The notes beneath the pieces were generated by a model. That model was not told where the DNA came from and searched no databases. It saw only the letters and a list, made by a program, of their open reading frames with translations. The translations under genes and the position numbers were made by a program. Below, piece after piece: positions 1 to 12,659 of a stretch of 64,000 nucleotides of DNA; within the stretch, counting starts at the first letter, position 1; every line of letters begins with the position of its first letter. The stretch spans positions 95,432,897 through 95,496,896 of the forward strand of contig OX638370.1 in the NCBI GenBank assembly GCA_951812925.1, in the 5' to 3' direction. The DNA comes from Calliopum simillimum. Lineage: Eukaryota; Arthropoda; Insecta; Diptera; Lauxaniidae.

Positions 1-180
1 TGTCACTCTTGTCTGAGTTTGGCTAGTTTTAACTATTTAACTATTCCAATTATCCATGCGAAATTTACATTACCTCAAAGAATGCATGCATAAGAACATT
101 TTAAAAACTTTGAGTGTATGAGAGGTGACACACGCTCTTGTCCGAATTAATAGATTTTTTTGTTTTGGCTTTTCATTAAA
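1..180. repeat. Diverged DINE-like tandem-unit remnant in the tud last visible intron
   Basis: Two diverged copies of the CTCTTGTCCGA-type unit (near 7 and 134) match the 142-bp units of the repeats at 32.9 kb and 62.5 kb. From 180 to 470 there is a further AT-rich stretch with a repeated GGATCCA-containing motif (near 187 and 310). No coding potential seen. Confidence 0.5.
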
Positions 181-583
181 AATGGCGGATCCAAAATGGC
201 AGTGGAAAAAATAAAATTGCATTTTTTAAGTCGCCACGAAAATCGGCACACAAATTTTTATGAGCCCGTAATTACAAATTTGATGCCATTTTCGTAAGTT
301 TCAAAATGCTGGATCCAGTATGGCGCCTTAAAAATTTAATTTGGTTGCTTTGCAAAAAGGGCGCCATAACTCCAAGAGTGTCCGTTTATAATCTGTTAAA
401 GTGAATCCAAAATTGATTGATACGTTTCATATGTATGAAGAAATATTATAATGCTTCAATAATAATAAAAAATTTAAATGTTTAAAAGTTTTTTCACGAA
501 ATTTTGGCTTTTTGAGTTATTGAGTCTTGTATGTAATTTATTTTTAGAATTGGCAAGAAAACCGGTGATTTTTATTAATTTAC

Positions 584-3500
584 CTCCATTCTCATAGTGC
601 GCATACATTTCGTCTAAAAGCTGTGCTACTTCATGTTCTATGGTCAGCAAATGAACATACAAGCGATAGACGGATTCAACATGGATCACACGTACTTTTA
701 AAGATTCTAATATAATTGGATATGTACAAATATATGTGGGTATATCTTCTTTAAGTAGCGGCAGCAATGGACGTAGTAAAATGCTGTAAATTAAAACAAA
801 TTAAAAAACAGAAATTCACAATTTTATCTACAAACACTTACACTTTGTTATCGGTTATATCAGTAATATTTACAACACAAGACTTCCCTTCATAGAATTG
901 TTTAAATTTCTGTGCTATATCAGGATTTGATTTAACATAGCGTACATCATCGTATGAACACAAAAATTTGATATGTTCATCACAGCCTTCGATTTGTATT
1001 TTAAAACTAAGCATATCCTTAATGGAAGAGATTTTGGCACGTATCTGTTGGCCTGGCAGTAGATCAAGACGAAGCTCTAAAAAATAGAAAGAATAAAATG
1101 CATATATGGGATTTCAGTCAAAAGCCTCATAATTAAAGAACGTTGGCAGAATCAAAATATTGGTAATATTTATACTACACATTTTTCTACCGTTTCAACT
1201 ACTACTGATCTTCATAAACTCATCATCTTACTATTCCAATTGCTACGTAAGTATTTAAAATATTTTGACTCTACCTGGACAAACGTCAGTAATCAAACCA
1301 TCCAGTTTGAGGGTCTCCCTTAGCGACATGTTGTTGACATTCACATTAACATAGTATAAATCACCGTCTTCTTCTACACGCTCTATGTACTCGCATGTTA
1401 ATTTTGAGCCTGTAGGTAAATATTTTTCCATGCGATCGATGATTAAGAGATGATCGACATTTGAAATTATGCCACTAATAGCGCACAAATAAGCCATACA
1501 AGGAAAATCGCCAAAACGTTTTTCCACTTGCCAAATATCTTCAGCACTGACTGTATACTGCGAGCCAAAATCAACAAATTGAACTTTATACTTTCGCAGC
1601 ATTTGATTGCATGCGATAATGCGTGCGCGGTACAAAATGTTATCCTTTCGATAGCGTGCTACTACATATGAACCAACTTTTAATTGCAAATTTAGGTTGG
1701 GTTTATTCTTATAAAATTGCTGCATGCGGCGCATTAATTTTTCAAAATCAACGGTACGTGATTTGAGATGCGTGTAAAACTGATGCGGCGAAATCCACCA
1801 GCATATGATGACTTCTTCGCGAGCAGGCGTGGCAATATGTTGTCGTGGAAATGCACGCTCAAATGGCATATATTCCTCTGGAGTTTGTTGTTCATTGCCA
1901 GAATTTAGTACATCATCACCACTAGCAGGATCTTTGGAAGAACGACTACCGCTACCACTTAATTTATGAGGACGTTGGGGTTGTGATGAATAACCTTGTG
2001 GTGCATTTAATGAACGTTGGACGCTGCTAGCACGCTGTTGTTGTTGTTGTTGGCCATGATGTGAATTAGCAATATTTGGTGGTTTTTGTTGTTCACTGCA
2101 AAAAAAAAAAATTTTAAAAATTTGAAAGTGACTCATTTTTAATGGGCCTTTTCATGAATTAACATTCCCGATAAATTTTTCTAGCATGCAATTGCAAAAA
2201 AAAATAAATTCTGGAAGAACACAATTCACCGGAAATTAAGGATATCGGTAATGTTCGAGCGACACTTTTTAATTAGATATCCTTTCTAAGAACTAAATGC
2301 TTCATGAAATAAACTAGGATTACAAAAAGAAATGTGAGGTGTCACTATAGGCAATGAGAACTCGAACTCGTACACCATCACCAATTTTGTAATTTTACTT
2401 TGTTTTGGTTGTTCTTTAATGAAATTTAGGTGTCAAACCAAATGGAAAATACCAGGGCTGCATAACTAGCAGTTTTTTTTTTTTTTAATTGGAAAAAATT
2501 TCCAAGAAAAAAGTATTCCTGCTCAAAATATTAACGATCGCAAACGCTCTCCCTCGTATATATTCTCGAGAGGGAATTATTCATAATAATGTCAAATAAC
2601 TTTTATTAGAGTTGTACAAAAAATATCAATCAAAAACAATTTCATGATTATCAGGCCTGTTCCGTAATCCGTGTGGTTTCAGTTACTTTTCATTGAGGAG
2701 GTTTTTTGACGAAAATAGTGAGTCGCACGATAAAAAGTATTAAAATCTTTTTTGCGGAGAATTACAGGCTCTACAAATAATACTGCATTAACGAAAAAAT
2801 ATCCGTTTACGAAATATTCTTGAAAAACTTCAAAAAGTCGAAAAATTCGACTTTATGCAATATTTCCGAAACAGTTACTTTTCCGTAAATATTAATCAAT
2901 ATTATTTGTAGAACATATAATTTTCCATAAAAAATATTCGAATACTTTTTAATCTTCTAACTCACCATTTTCATCAAAAAGCCTTTAAAATTAAATGTAA
3001 TTGAAACCACTTGGATTACGGAACATGGCTGTATGTATATTTAAAAACTACTTACCGATAATCATTATCTTGTTGCGGTTTGTTATTCTGAAGGCGTGGT
3101 GGCAAATTATTGCCACGCTGTTGTTTGTTCTTATAATCACCACCACCACTTCCATTACTACGTCTATCACTGGAACTTGTGAAGCTCACATTCAGTTTAT
3201 TATCCTGCTGTTGCTGCTGGTTATTTCGATGTTTTTGTCCACGTTTACCTAATTGCTTATGCTCACTGGAACTTGAACGTGAATCACGATTATCCACAGA
3301 GCTGCTTGCAGAACTATTTTTATCCCAATCGGTAGGATTAATATGAATATTCTGATGACGCTGCTGTTGGTTGTGATTTTTATTCGCATGCTGTTGTTGT
3401 TGTTGCTGACGTTCATCACTTTGCAATGTTGTTGAATTTAAAATGTTACCTTTCTTACTTGAATGTACAGATGACACTTCGTTCGAGGAAGCAATCGACG

Positions 3501-6500
3501 GTGGTGGCTTACGACTACCATTTACTTCTGTCTTTGTTGTGTGTCCATTATGTGGATGTACATTGAAATCGTCCTTTTCTAATGTCAAATACTGTTCAAA
3601 TGGCATTGAGAGTTTATAAAGTTTCTTCATAACATTCAGATCTTTTGTGCAAAGATTAACTAAATTAACACCATCTGGCTGTACGCGAAAAACTTTTACG
3701 GTAAAAGATCTTCGTTTGCGAGTATCCTCAGCGAGCATTTCAAATTGAGTTGTAGCCAAATCTTTATTTAACTCATTATTTTCGAAACCTTTCAAGCAAC
3801 ATTGCACAGCTTGACGTGGCAGTTTAAGATGCTTTTCAGCTATGGTGCTTAGCAGATTTTGAGTGACTTTTTGTTCATAACCGAAATCAACATGACGCAC
3901 AACAATCGCAGTTGCATCAGCACGCATTACTTCAGCACGAAACCATTCATTATCGTATTTTACAATGCAGGGCGCACCAAGTGTCAATTGATTGGGTACT
4001 TTTTGATTTTTATTGTAATAAAGAAACATATTATCCATAAGTTTTTCGAATTCATCAATATGGGTGACTTTTTGTACATAGAAATGTTTCGGAGAATCAA
4101 TATAGCGTATTTCGACAACATCATTATTTTGAAGCGGTTCAGCTTTGGCATAAACGAGGCGACATTTTTGTATTTGTTTAAGAACTTCGATAATGTTTTT
4201 TTCCTATATAATCAATTGAAAAGAGATATACGTTTTGTCAGAGTTTAAATAAATTCACAGTCAAACTCCAATTATCTCGAACAATCATTATCCGCAAAAA
4301 TAAAGTTTGACTAATTAAAACTTTTCGATTATTGAATCGTTATTTTGAAACTTTCATTTTATTCGAAATGAATAAAATTGTGCTCTGTTTTCACTGAAAG
4401 TTTACTTGATGGTGTAGAATTGATGGCATTAAGTTGAAAAAATTATGTCGGTCAAATAAATGATTATTATGGCACATATTGTGTATGGCATTACTTTTGC
4501 ATTTCTTTTGGACTTATTTCACTTTCAAAAATAACGATTCAATTGATCATCAAAATAAGCAGAAATGTATGCCACTTTATTAAATTCAAGTTTATTTTTA
4601 TGAAAGTTCGAGATAGTGAAATTTTACTGCATATTCTTTTTCAAAGAGCGACAACATTTCTCGACTAATGTGATCGAAATCTGTATAAATATTTTGTTTT
4701 TGTTTCTGGAGTATGTAGTTTAATTTCATAATTCCCGAAGAAAATTAGAAAAGCTATTTTGAGGCCGCTTTGAAATTACAATTAATAAAATATAAAATCT
4801 GTTTTACTTACCTCCAAATAGAGCTCGCAATACTGTACTAATGGTGGACCCTCCAAAGGCATCACTTTAAGTTTACAGTTCTTATAAATAACTAAATCCT
4901 TAAATGCTTTCTTTAAACTTTCATCAATCGGCTCAAGATCTTTATGACCCGATAGTGTAAAACGTATGGCAAAAGCCTTATAACTAAGAAACTCATCTGG
5001 TATCACATATAAATCATGGAAATTCACCAATTCAGCATTACCATAATCGATATAAGCCACCTTGCAAGCAGTAGGCTGAACACCAGTTATGAGTGCACGA
5101 TACAACTGTCCATCTTCAGAATAGCGTGCGATGCATGCTGTGCCCAGCACAGGTTTTTCAATAAATTGTTGCAATTGTACGCTTTCAATTTGATTCATCA
5201 TTTCGGTAAGCTCTGTCTGTGCGCTGACTAATTGCACCGAAAATAGACATGGACCATTTTCAACAAAGCTTACGCAAATATCGTAAGTTTTGCCAACAGT
5301 TAAATTGTTTGATCTGAATGTTGCTGTTGTTGTTACGGAACGTATTGGTTGTGGTTGTTGATTTTGCTGTACCAATTGTGGTTGCACTAGATGAGGACGT
5401 TGATAGCGTGGATTATATGGGCTCAATTGTTGAGCTGTAGCGCCATTTGCACCATTATAAATTGGTGTTGTTGTTACAGCTGGGACAGGAGTTTGTTGAT
5501 AATTTTGTCCAGTATAAGGTATGCGATTATTTTGTATATGAATACCTATAGATTATGAAAAAAAAAAATATTACAAATAAGGAAATTGTGTTAATGAATG
5601 GCATTTTGGTAAAACGCACCTTGCATCATTGTTCGCAAGTTACCTATATTATGTGGCATGCGTGGTTGCACAGGGTGCTGAAAGAGTATAATTAAATTTT
5701 AATTATATTGATAGTATTTTTGATGTATTTCCTTCTAAATACTTACCAAAACAAGACCTTGCGTTGGCATTTGATGCTGTTGTAAACGTGTGGCTAGGGA
5801 ACGTCTTACAGCCATTTGTTCATGCATTTGATTAACACTACCAGCGTAATGATTAACGCCAGCACTTGCCACGCCTACACCCATTGCTGGATATATTATA
5901 GCAGCCGTTTTTTGTTGCTGTTGTGGCATAGTTGTTGCAGCAGCATTATTATTATTATTGTGCATATATTTCGTATTATTATTGATATTTATATTATTGT
6001 TGTTGTTATTGGAGTATTTTTGTTGCTCTTGTTGCTGATTTTGTTTAAAAATTTTAATAAAATTATCACGTAATAGAGCATTTTCTACCGGCGCTCCAAT
6101 CTTCTTTTGATGTATTAAGAATTCAGCAAAATTGAATTCCTTCCATTTCATTGTGATGAATTTAAATTGATTAAACTTGGTATGAAGAAAAAATAACAAA
6201 ATTAATAAGCGTCATCAAGAAGAAAAGAATTATGGGGACGAATTTATAAAACTAATGTCTGACGGTTCTCTAATTTTAGACAGTCTTAAGATGGTTACAT
6301 TATGGTTTATACAGGATTTTCACTCCAAGCTGAACCTTTGCCCCACTAAATTGATATTTTTTCAATTCAATTTAAAATTTTTTCAAATCAAAATAAACTT
6401 TTTCCAAATCAAATTAAACATTGCAAAAAAAAAACTTGGTACAACTTTATAGTGTATAATGTGGAAAAGGTTTAACTTGAATTTTTCCAGTTATCTAAGG

Positions 6501-9500
6501 GTTAAACTCATGAAAAGTTAGGCAATGTATATAAACATGCAGTTTACTACAAACATGTTGAATTTTTTAGACACTGTCTAATTGTCGTTATTTCGTTCTA
6601 AGGCACTCTAATAAATATGTATGTATACATTTTGTGTAAACTTACTTCCATTTCAATGCAAATATCCATAGTTTGATGCACAATCATGCGCATAATTTCA
6701 TCGAGTTCAGATTTCTTCCAATCTGTGCAAATGCCCAGCGCAATGTATTGCGTGCACAATGGAGGAATATTCTTAAGTAGTTCGGGATGTTGTGGAAATA
6801 GTATCTTAAAAAAGAGAAAATAAAAAACATAAAATTTAGAACTTTAAATTTAACTATATTTTATAGTTTTTTTATTTATATATCTGAGGTGAGTTTAAGA
6901 ACTAACAGTTTAGAATTTTAAAGTGAAACTTCTTTGGACCCTTTTTTAGAGTCATATTTTAAGACACTTTTCGTTATCTGCCGCAAAACTATCGCAAACT
7001 ATGCAAGATTTTTCGATCAAATTTTTTAGGTAGATAGATGTCGAACGTGATAACCTTACAATAGTCGAAAAGTAAGTAGGCGTAATCAAATATGCGCTAC
7101 TCCCACTTTTTATCGTTTGAATAATCTAATACTTTGTATCACGCAAGTTATCCTAACCATTTTAGTGAAATTTAGTAGGTGGGTGCCAATCATGTATACC
7201 ATATGTTTAAATAATATATCGCAAGTGTATGCACCTCCTAGGAGTTGAAGGAGAATACATACAAGTTATTAAGATATTTTAATAAAGTTTTAGTAGGAAT
7301 GTAATTACCGAAAATGAATACCCTACACTGCACATTAGGTCAAATGACTAAATAAATAAATAACACCGAATCCAAACAACTTTCTGATTGCTGTTTCTGA
7401 AAGTTCATAATGTTCCTAGTAAAATAATTTTTGGATTTCGCTGGTTTGGCTCCAGGTCGAATTTTATGGCCCTTTAAAAATTGGGTTCAAACTGGCTTTT
7501 TTAACGCTTGTTCGGCTATATCTTGTAATTGGTTCGAGATTTTGTTTTTTTGTCTTCGACAAAGTTTTAGCTATAGGCTAAAGAAAAAAGTGTTCCACAA
7601 ACTTACCCGAAACAATTGCATCTGAGGCCTCAAAATATTTTTTTCAAACTGTTAAAATCAAATAAGACTAAACTGTACAACTTTTGAGAGAATGTCAATT
7701 GCATTCGAGTGCTCCTTTATACTGTTTTATGCCTCCACATCTACGAATGTCTTCTTTTGTTATTTGAAAATTCACTTCGGATAAAAAAATATTTTTTAAC
7801 TCATTTACCGAAAACTGAGCTCAGATTTTTATAGAAAGGACCCCAAGTAACAAGAACATGGATGTTGCCAGGATCTGCGGTGGTCCTTTTTTTTTTTAAC
7901 CCATACCCCCCAACCCGTTAAAATATGGTTTTCCGTATTCATAGCCGTTAATGGTGAAATGGAAATTTCTTTTGGTTTTCTTCTATCACGTCAGGATCCT
8001 GAGTTATCCTTACTTTAAAGTGCAAAAATCGCTGTTTTCAGGTCTACTTAAAGCTTTATAACAAAAGCAGTAAAGGGTAAAATTAATTTTTGTCAATGGA
8101 AATTATTCTTAACAACCCATACTCATTTCATTTTTCGATTGGATTACTACTTTACGAGTAAAAAAGGATTAATAATTTCATGGTTTTAGATTTTAATACA
8201 CACGGAGGGCCTAACAAAAGTTCGCTAAGTAGGTGTCATGTTATTAATTTTTAGTAACGTACTATTTGTTATAGTCTTACAATATATCATTTTAATTTTC
8301 AGAAAGCTCGGTCAAAATGGAGAGAAGAAAACGTAAAATTCGTAAAACAATGTCAGCAGATATTCCAGTGCCAACGCAGCAAGAGATTCGGTTTGCTATT
8401 CTTTTTGGATTTCGACGTTAGCTCAAGCCTGTGGAAATATTTAGTGAATGGCAAACAGCATTTGAAGTTAATGCGAAATCCCTCGTGACTATTTCAAAGT
8501 GATTCCGAAGATTACAGACAGATCATTTTTCTGTGGGGGATGAACCTCGAGAAGGCCGCCCAAAATCTTCGACTGATTATGCAAGTGTAGCGCTGGTGAA
8601 GTCTAAAATTGACGAAGATCCAAGATTGACCCAGGAAATCATTGCTGAGGAACTGGGCTTGAATGCCGTGGCTGTATCGCGAATATTAAAAAATGATCTT
8701 GGATACACGAAGAAATCTGCACTATGGGTTCCTAGAATTTTAATTGATGCTCAAAAATAGTCACGTGTGCGTTTTGCTAAGTATTTTCTTGAAAAACTCA
8801 AAAACGGAGAGTCTAACACTTTGTTTTTTCTATTTTATCGAGTAATTTTTAATCTGCATTGCACAAATAATATTGTAAATATTGTTAGAATAAAAACTCT
8901 AACCACAAAAATATTTTTTCCGATGACAAGTAAAAAGTCAACTTTCGATTGCGGTCTAATTTTATTTCTCAAATTATAATCAGGCATGTCGTGAAATCCG
9001 ATTGATTTCAATCGGATTTCATTTGGGAGGCTTTTTGATGAAAACAGTGAGTCGAACGATAAAAAGTATAAGAATCTCTTTTGTGGAGAAAAACATGTTC
9101 CACAAAAAGTATTGATTTGCATTGACGTAAAAATGACCGTTTAGAAAATATTCGATAAAATCAAATTTTTCGACTTTTTGCGGTTTTTTAAGAATATTTC
9201 CTAAACGGTTATTTTTTCATCAAAAAGCCTCCCAAATGAAATCCGATTGAAATCAATAGGGCATCTGCGCTAATATATTATTTTTCAGACAAAATTCCGA
9301 GCAGTTATAATTTCAACTGCATTGCAGCAGCCGTTGTTAACATGAAACTGAATTAATGTTAATAAATTTAATAAAAAGTATTTTGCTTCATAAACCTTGT
9401 TTACTTGTGTGTATTTTTTAACTGTCAGCTGTCTAAAGCCAAACAGTTTACATTTCTACTGTGCAAAGTTAAAAGTCTTTAACAGTCGTTGAATAGGCCT

Positions 9501-10862
9501 CACTACCACATCGAAAATAAAAAGTAATCAAAAAGTTTTCGAAATTAAAAGTAATTGAAATTACACGAACTACGGAACAGACCGGATAGTGTAAGGCCAA
9601 GACGCCATTAGCAAAAATTCTGCATATCCACATTATGACAATACCTTTTGCCACACCCAAAAAATGTTTGTGTTGTCCAGGATTGGGCCATCAAGAAAAT
9701 GGTCACACTAAGTTAATAGAATGAAATCGGTCGAATGACTACATCCAGAGTTGATATACATTTGTGCTCGTGTATGGCATTTTGAATGTTGGGTTGCTCG
9801 CAAAAAATCTGGCTCCAATTGGTTGGATTATTGTCAACTAATACTATATCTGCCTATAACATAAATCTAAAGGCACAAGGCCATCAGTCGTCATTTTCAA
9901 AAAATAATGCCAACATGTTCCTTCCTTCTATGAAAAACTTTCTGCGTAATTAACGAAATTTGGTTAAGGAATATTTTGTGACACAGCCAATTACTGGATA
10001 AAATGTAAATGAGGTTTGACAATTGAGCGGTAGCTGTTCCTTTTGCAATATGAAAATTTTATTTATTTTTTTTTTTTTTATAATTGTATTCGCAATTTTG
10101 GATTTTTAATTTTTTATGTCGATGTTTTGTAGATTTTAGGATCAAGATTGACCGAGTTTTTTTCAACTTTTTTTAGCAATTTTTGGGATTTTGTTCATTC
10201 CAACAAAAGCATAATTAAACGCTCTTCTTAGAAAACGGATAACTAGATTATTGCAAACTTTGTTTTTGCAACTGTCGTTTAACAGTTATGTATCATTTTT
10301 AAATGCCTCCACTTTGAGCGGTGACGATACACGTGCTCCGTCAAAAAAATTGTTTAAAAAAGAATTGCAAAAACGAATACTAAATGTAGAATCATTAAAA
10401 TAAAGAAAAAATATAATTGCAAAATTAATTAGCACTCACCTCATAACTTGAAACCATCGCATTGTAACCATAATCGATGAATTCCACTTCCACCACATCA
10501 ATTGGCAATGGAACCGCGCCAACCCCCTGTATCGAATTACAAATACGTGCACGTAGGAGCTCGAAATCAGCTGGCGCAGCACCATTAACTTGTTTGTACA
10601 GACATAGTGTGCCATTGCGCAGAAGCGCCTGCTGACGTGACGCCTGCCAGCTTGGATCGATGACATAGCAGGTGGGTAGCAATTGTTGCAATTTGGTACG
10701 TACAATGTTCACGGCATCCGGATTCAGGTGACCCGAGATTTTCAAATATGGACCGAAAGCGTCGACGTGTGTGATGAAAAGACGCTTACGTTCATATGTC
10801 GGACCAGTGGTGGCGGAGGACGCACCACCACCAGTAGTTGCGGCTGCTACGGTAGCACTCAT
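584..10862 (-). CDS. tud: Multi-Tudor-domain protein, probable Tudor orthologue (partial, 9 exons)
   Basis: Coding exons, read right to left: 10862-10440, 6804-6646, 6175-5747, 5677-5620, 5545-4812, 4203-3056, 2095-1275, 1076-842, 783-584. Every junction has GT-AG ends and the phases join, giving 1402 codons without a stop; the last exon ends in phase 1 at a GTAAAT donor and the gene leaves the window. The start is the ATG at 10862. Four Tudor cores are seen by their F/Y/H-x-D-F/Y-G strand: about residues 128-132, 521-525, 705-709 and 1157-1161. The helix that precedes a fifth lies in the last exon. Linkers are rich in Q, N and S. Extended Tudor domains bind methylated arginines of Piwi-family proteins and organise germ granules. 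A Tudor core at the very N-terminus, then widely spaced cores, and a multi-domain layout favour fly Tudor over shorter Tudor proteins. Gene identity is inference; the exon model is seen directly. Confidence 0.8.
842..1076 (-). CDS. tud: tud-like coding exon 8
   Basis: 235 nt with acceptor TTTTAG before 1076. The donor must be GTAAGT at 841-836: a donor two bases earlier would leave the next exon out of frame. Joined to 783-584 it reads through DNKVILLRPLLPLL without a stop, which fixes the boundary. No Tudor core is seen in this exon itself. Confidence 0.75.
2653..3030. mobile_element. Foldback/MITE-like element in tud intron 6
   Basis: The two ends are inverted copies: AGGCCTGTTCCGTAATCC on the left and its near-complement ending ATTACGGAACATGGCT on the right, with about 34 bp of good match and weaker pairing further in (the TTTTTGA and CGAATTTTT regions). 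A related end sits at 9548-9586 and a related hairpin at 8982-9262. No target duplication is clear. No ORF inside. Confidence 0.65.
5620..5677 (-). CDS. tud: tud-like micro-exon 4 (58 nt)
   Basis: A 58-nt exon between acceptor TTTCAG (before 5677) and donor GTGCGT (after 5620). It encodes HPVQPRMPHNIGNLRTMMQ plus one base, and joins in phase 1 to the exon starting at 5545. The two flanking introns are only 69 and 74 nt. Confidence 0.8.
6646..6804 (-). CDS. tud: tud-like coding exon 2 (too short for simple ORF detection)
   Basis: 53 codons in phase 0 on both sides, with acceptor TTTAAG before 6804 and donor GTAAGT after 6646. The peptide (LFPQHPELLKNIPPLC and onward to MRMIVHQTMDICIEME) has the L-x-x-I/L-P spacing that follows a Tudor core, so it completes Tudor domain 1. 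Confidence 0.85.
7228..7262 (+). mobile_element. Very short RTE-like LINE 3' end
   Basis: The string CTCCTAGGAGTT...GGAGAATACATAC is the same 3' terminus as the LINE ending at 26220. No coding part precedes it, so it is an extremely 5'-truncated copy inside tud intron 1. Confidence 0.6.
7795..8080 (+). repeat. Dispersed repeat family A, copy 1
   Basis: About 290 bp that match the reverse complement of 26630-26930 over nearly the full length (shared marks: ACTGAGCTCAGATTT, AGTAACAAGAA, GGATGTTGCCA, CCTGAGTTATCC), and a shorter match to 32030-32170. No ORF; type of element unknown. Confidence 0.65.
8316..8816 (+). pseudogene. mariner-like transposase relic (N-terminal part)
   Basis: A reading frame beginning at the ATG at 8316 is broken by stops near 8419 and 8502, then is open from 8533 to 8757, and resumes briefly as VRFAKYFLEKLKNGES before ending in unrelated DNA. 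The open part has the transposase linker motif GRPKSSTD, a helix-turn-helix (LTQEIIAEELGLNAVAVSRIL) and the mariner-type WVPR motif. The catalytic D-D-D part is missing. It lies in tud intron 1 on the strand opposite to tud. Inactive. Confidence 0.75.
8982..9262. mobile_element. Foldback element related to 2653-3030
   Basis: Left arm (from about 8998) and right arm (to about 9257) are inverted copies around a central CGACTTTTTGCGG region; the arms share GGAGGCTTTTTGATGAAAA. The order of motifs matches the element at 2653-3030. A separate partial end of that family lies at 9548-9586. Confidence 0.6.
9263..10433. other. Remainder of tud intron 1
   Basis: AT-rich sequence with homopolymer runs (poly-T near 10065) and the partial foldback end at 9548-9586. 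No exon-like reading frame seen on either strand. Confidence 0.5.
10440..10862 (-). CDS. tud: tud-like coding exon 1 (start codon, first Tudor core)
   Basis: 141 codons starting with an Ala/Thr/Gly-rich leader, followed by a conserved-looking block (ITHVDAFGPYLKISG) and the first Tudor strand VEFIDYG. It ends in phase 0 at a GTGAGT donor (10439-10434). The first Tudor domain is split by intron 1: its C-terminal part, beginning ILFPQHPELLKNIPP, is in exon 2. Confidence 0.85.
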
Positions 10863-12580
10863 CGGGCAATTGATATTTTTGTCGTATTCCTTAAAAATCT
10901 TGGAACTTTCTTCTTTTTTATTTCACTTAAAGTCCTTTCGCATTGCTTGGAATGCGAAAACTTTAGTATTTATTTATTTTATTATTTTTTCTTGAAAATA
11001 ATGTTATTTCGTTTCTTAAAATTTCACAAGTTTCGCAGCCTTTTCGACTGTCCGCGCTTCTGTAAAGAATCCAAATGAGAGAAGAATGAGAAACAGTTAG
11101 AAATTTATGCGTTCGTAAGGAAATGCAATAACAAAGCAGTCAATTGTTCCAATTCACGAAACTTCCCTTTTAACAAGTGCAACATTTGAAAATAAAAAAC
11201 AAAAACAAGAAATCTAATTGGAATTTTTGTTTTCTACTAACAACACACGCCAAACAATCCGTTTACGCCAGCGCTGCCAGTTGGTTATAGTGTGGTGTCA
11301 CACAAAGGGCACTTCGAGTTTGTTGGCAAATGGAGAGAAATGAAAAGCACCACATTTGTTGGCAAGCGGAGGGAAGTGATACTTTTCATTTCCCTCAGTT
11401 TGCCTACAAGCCCATGCCCTTCGTGTGACACCCCACTTACATTTTATACATTTTTCGTAACTTTTTGGCTTATCACGTAACTTGTAAATAAAATTTGTAT
11501 TTTGGCAATTTTTCGTAACTTTTAAGGTTTTTCACATTACCCAACGTTATATTTCCGATTTTTTCGTAACGCGACTAAAAATAAACGAAATTTCGGTATG
11601 GCACTGCCATGACACTTAAACCCAACAAATTAATAACACATAACGCAAAAGTAGTTGCAATCTCCCTCAGTTTATGATCATTTAAACCTAGTACCACACA
11701 CCGAATCGTATGAACTTTATATTATTTTTCCACGGGAAATTAAGCTGTAGCGGGATTAATAAATCTAGTCGTTAAATCCTACATGTTTCCAGCTGCCGAA
11801 AGATGTCTATTTTTGACAGTTTATATCATAAGCGGGAAAATGAAAGCTGTTATTGCTTTTCATTTGACTTTTTATCATCCATTTACTTTTTTTTAATGAT
11901 ATTTGATGCCAATTGTCAAAGTTGTCGGATCGAAAATAGCCAAAATCGGTAGCAATGTTGAGATTTGTATTTTCTTTTTTTTTAAATTAATGAGGATACA
12001 TTTTTTTTTTTTTTAATTTTTCTATTGGAATTAACAAGAAAAGTCAAAAATATATGCGTTTTATTAGCATTTATATAAAGCGTTTGCAAAATGTAACTTT
12101 TTATGAAGAAACGTAACTTTTTAACAACAAACATGTAACTTTCTCAAAAAAGCTCTGGCAACACTGGTCTATGCTCGCTGCGACTGAGACGCTGCTGCTC
12201 AACTAACTGCAATGCAAACATTCAACACAAATTTGAAATAAGAGAGAAAAACAAAACCAATGATAAAATGTCAAAACAGAAAATCCAATATCATAGGGTA
12301 AGTGTTCTCACAGACAACCCGATTTTTCACCAAATCAATGGTAAATTATGAAAGTGCAATCTATATATAAATACGTGAACAGTTTTCTTGCCCCTCTTTT
12401 GCGAGTTAGCCATTTAAACGATTTTCGATATTTTTTTGTATGAAAGGTACTGTGGTGTAGAATGCACAAAACCAAAATTTATCCTTATAAGTTGACATTA
12501 AGGCATTTAAAAACAGGATCAAAGTTTCCCATATAATTACAACAATAACAGCACCCACAATGTAATGCTGTGTTGTTGAA
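10863..12580. other. 5' region of tud and intergenic DNA
   Basis: The tud 5' UTR and promoter should lie just right of 10862, but I see no unambiguous core promoter motif. Otherwise it is AT-rich DNA with a 139-bp hairpin element (listed separately) and T-runs. No convincing coding exon. Confidence 0.4.
11294..11432. mobile_element. 139-bp hairpin element
   Basis: The ends are inverted copies (GGTGTCACACAAAGGGCA and TGCCCTTCGTGTGACACC). Pairing continues inward through GAGAAATGAAAAG and CTTTTCATTTCCCTC, so almost the whole element folds on itself. Looks like a small MITE; it could also be a processed hairpin. Confidence 0.6.
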
Positions 12581-12659
12581 AAAGTGAATGAGACAGTGGA
12601 GTGGGAGATTTTGTGGTTGTTGTTTTTCTCTTGCTTGCAAAAACCTGTTTCGTCGCACT

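Noticed and set aside
3001..3252. Plus-strand hydrophobic frame opposite tud exon 6
   Set aside because: It is the reverse of Q/N-rich codons of the real exon, which read as I/L/V on the other strand.
5816..6073. Plus-strand hydrophobic frame opposite tud exon 3
   Set aside because: Shadow of the poly-N and poly-Q part of the tud exon.
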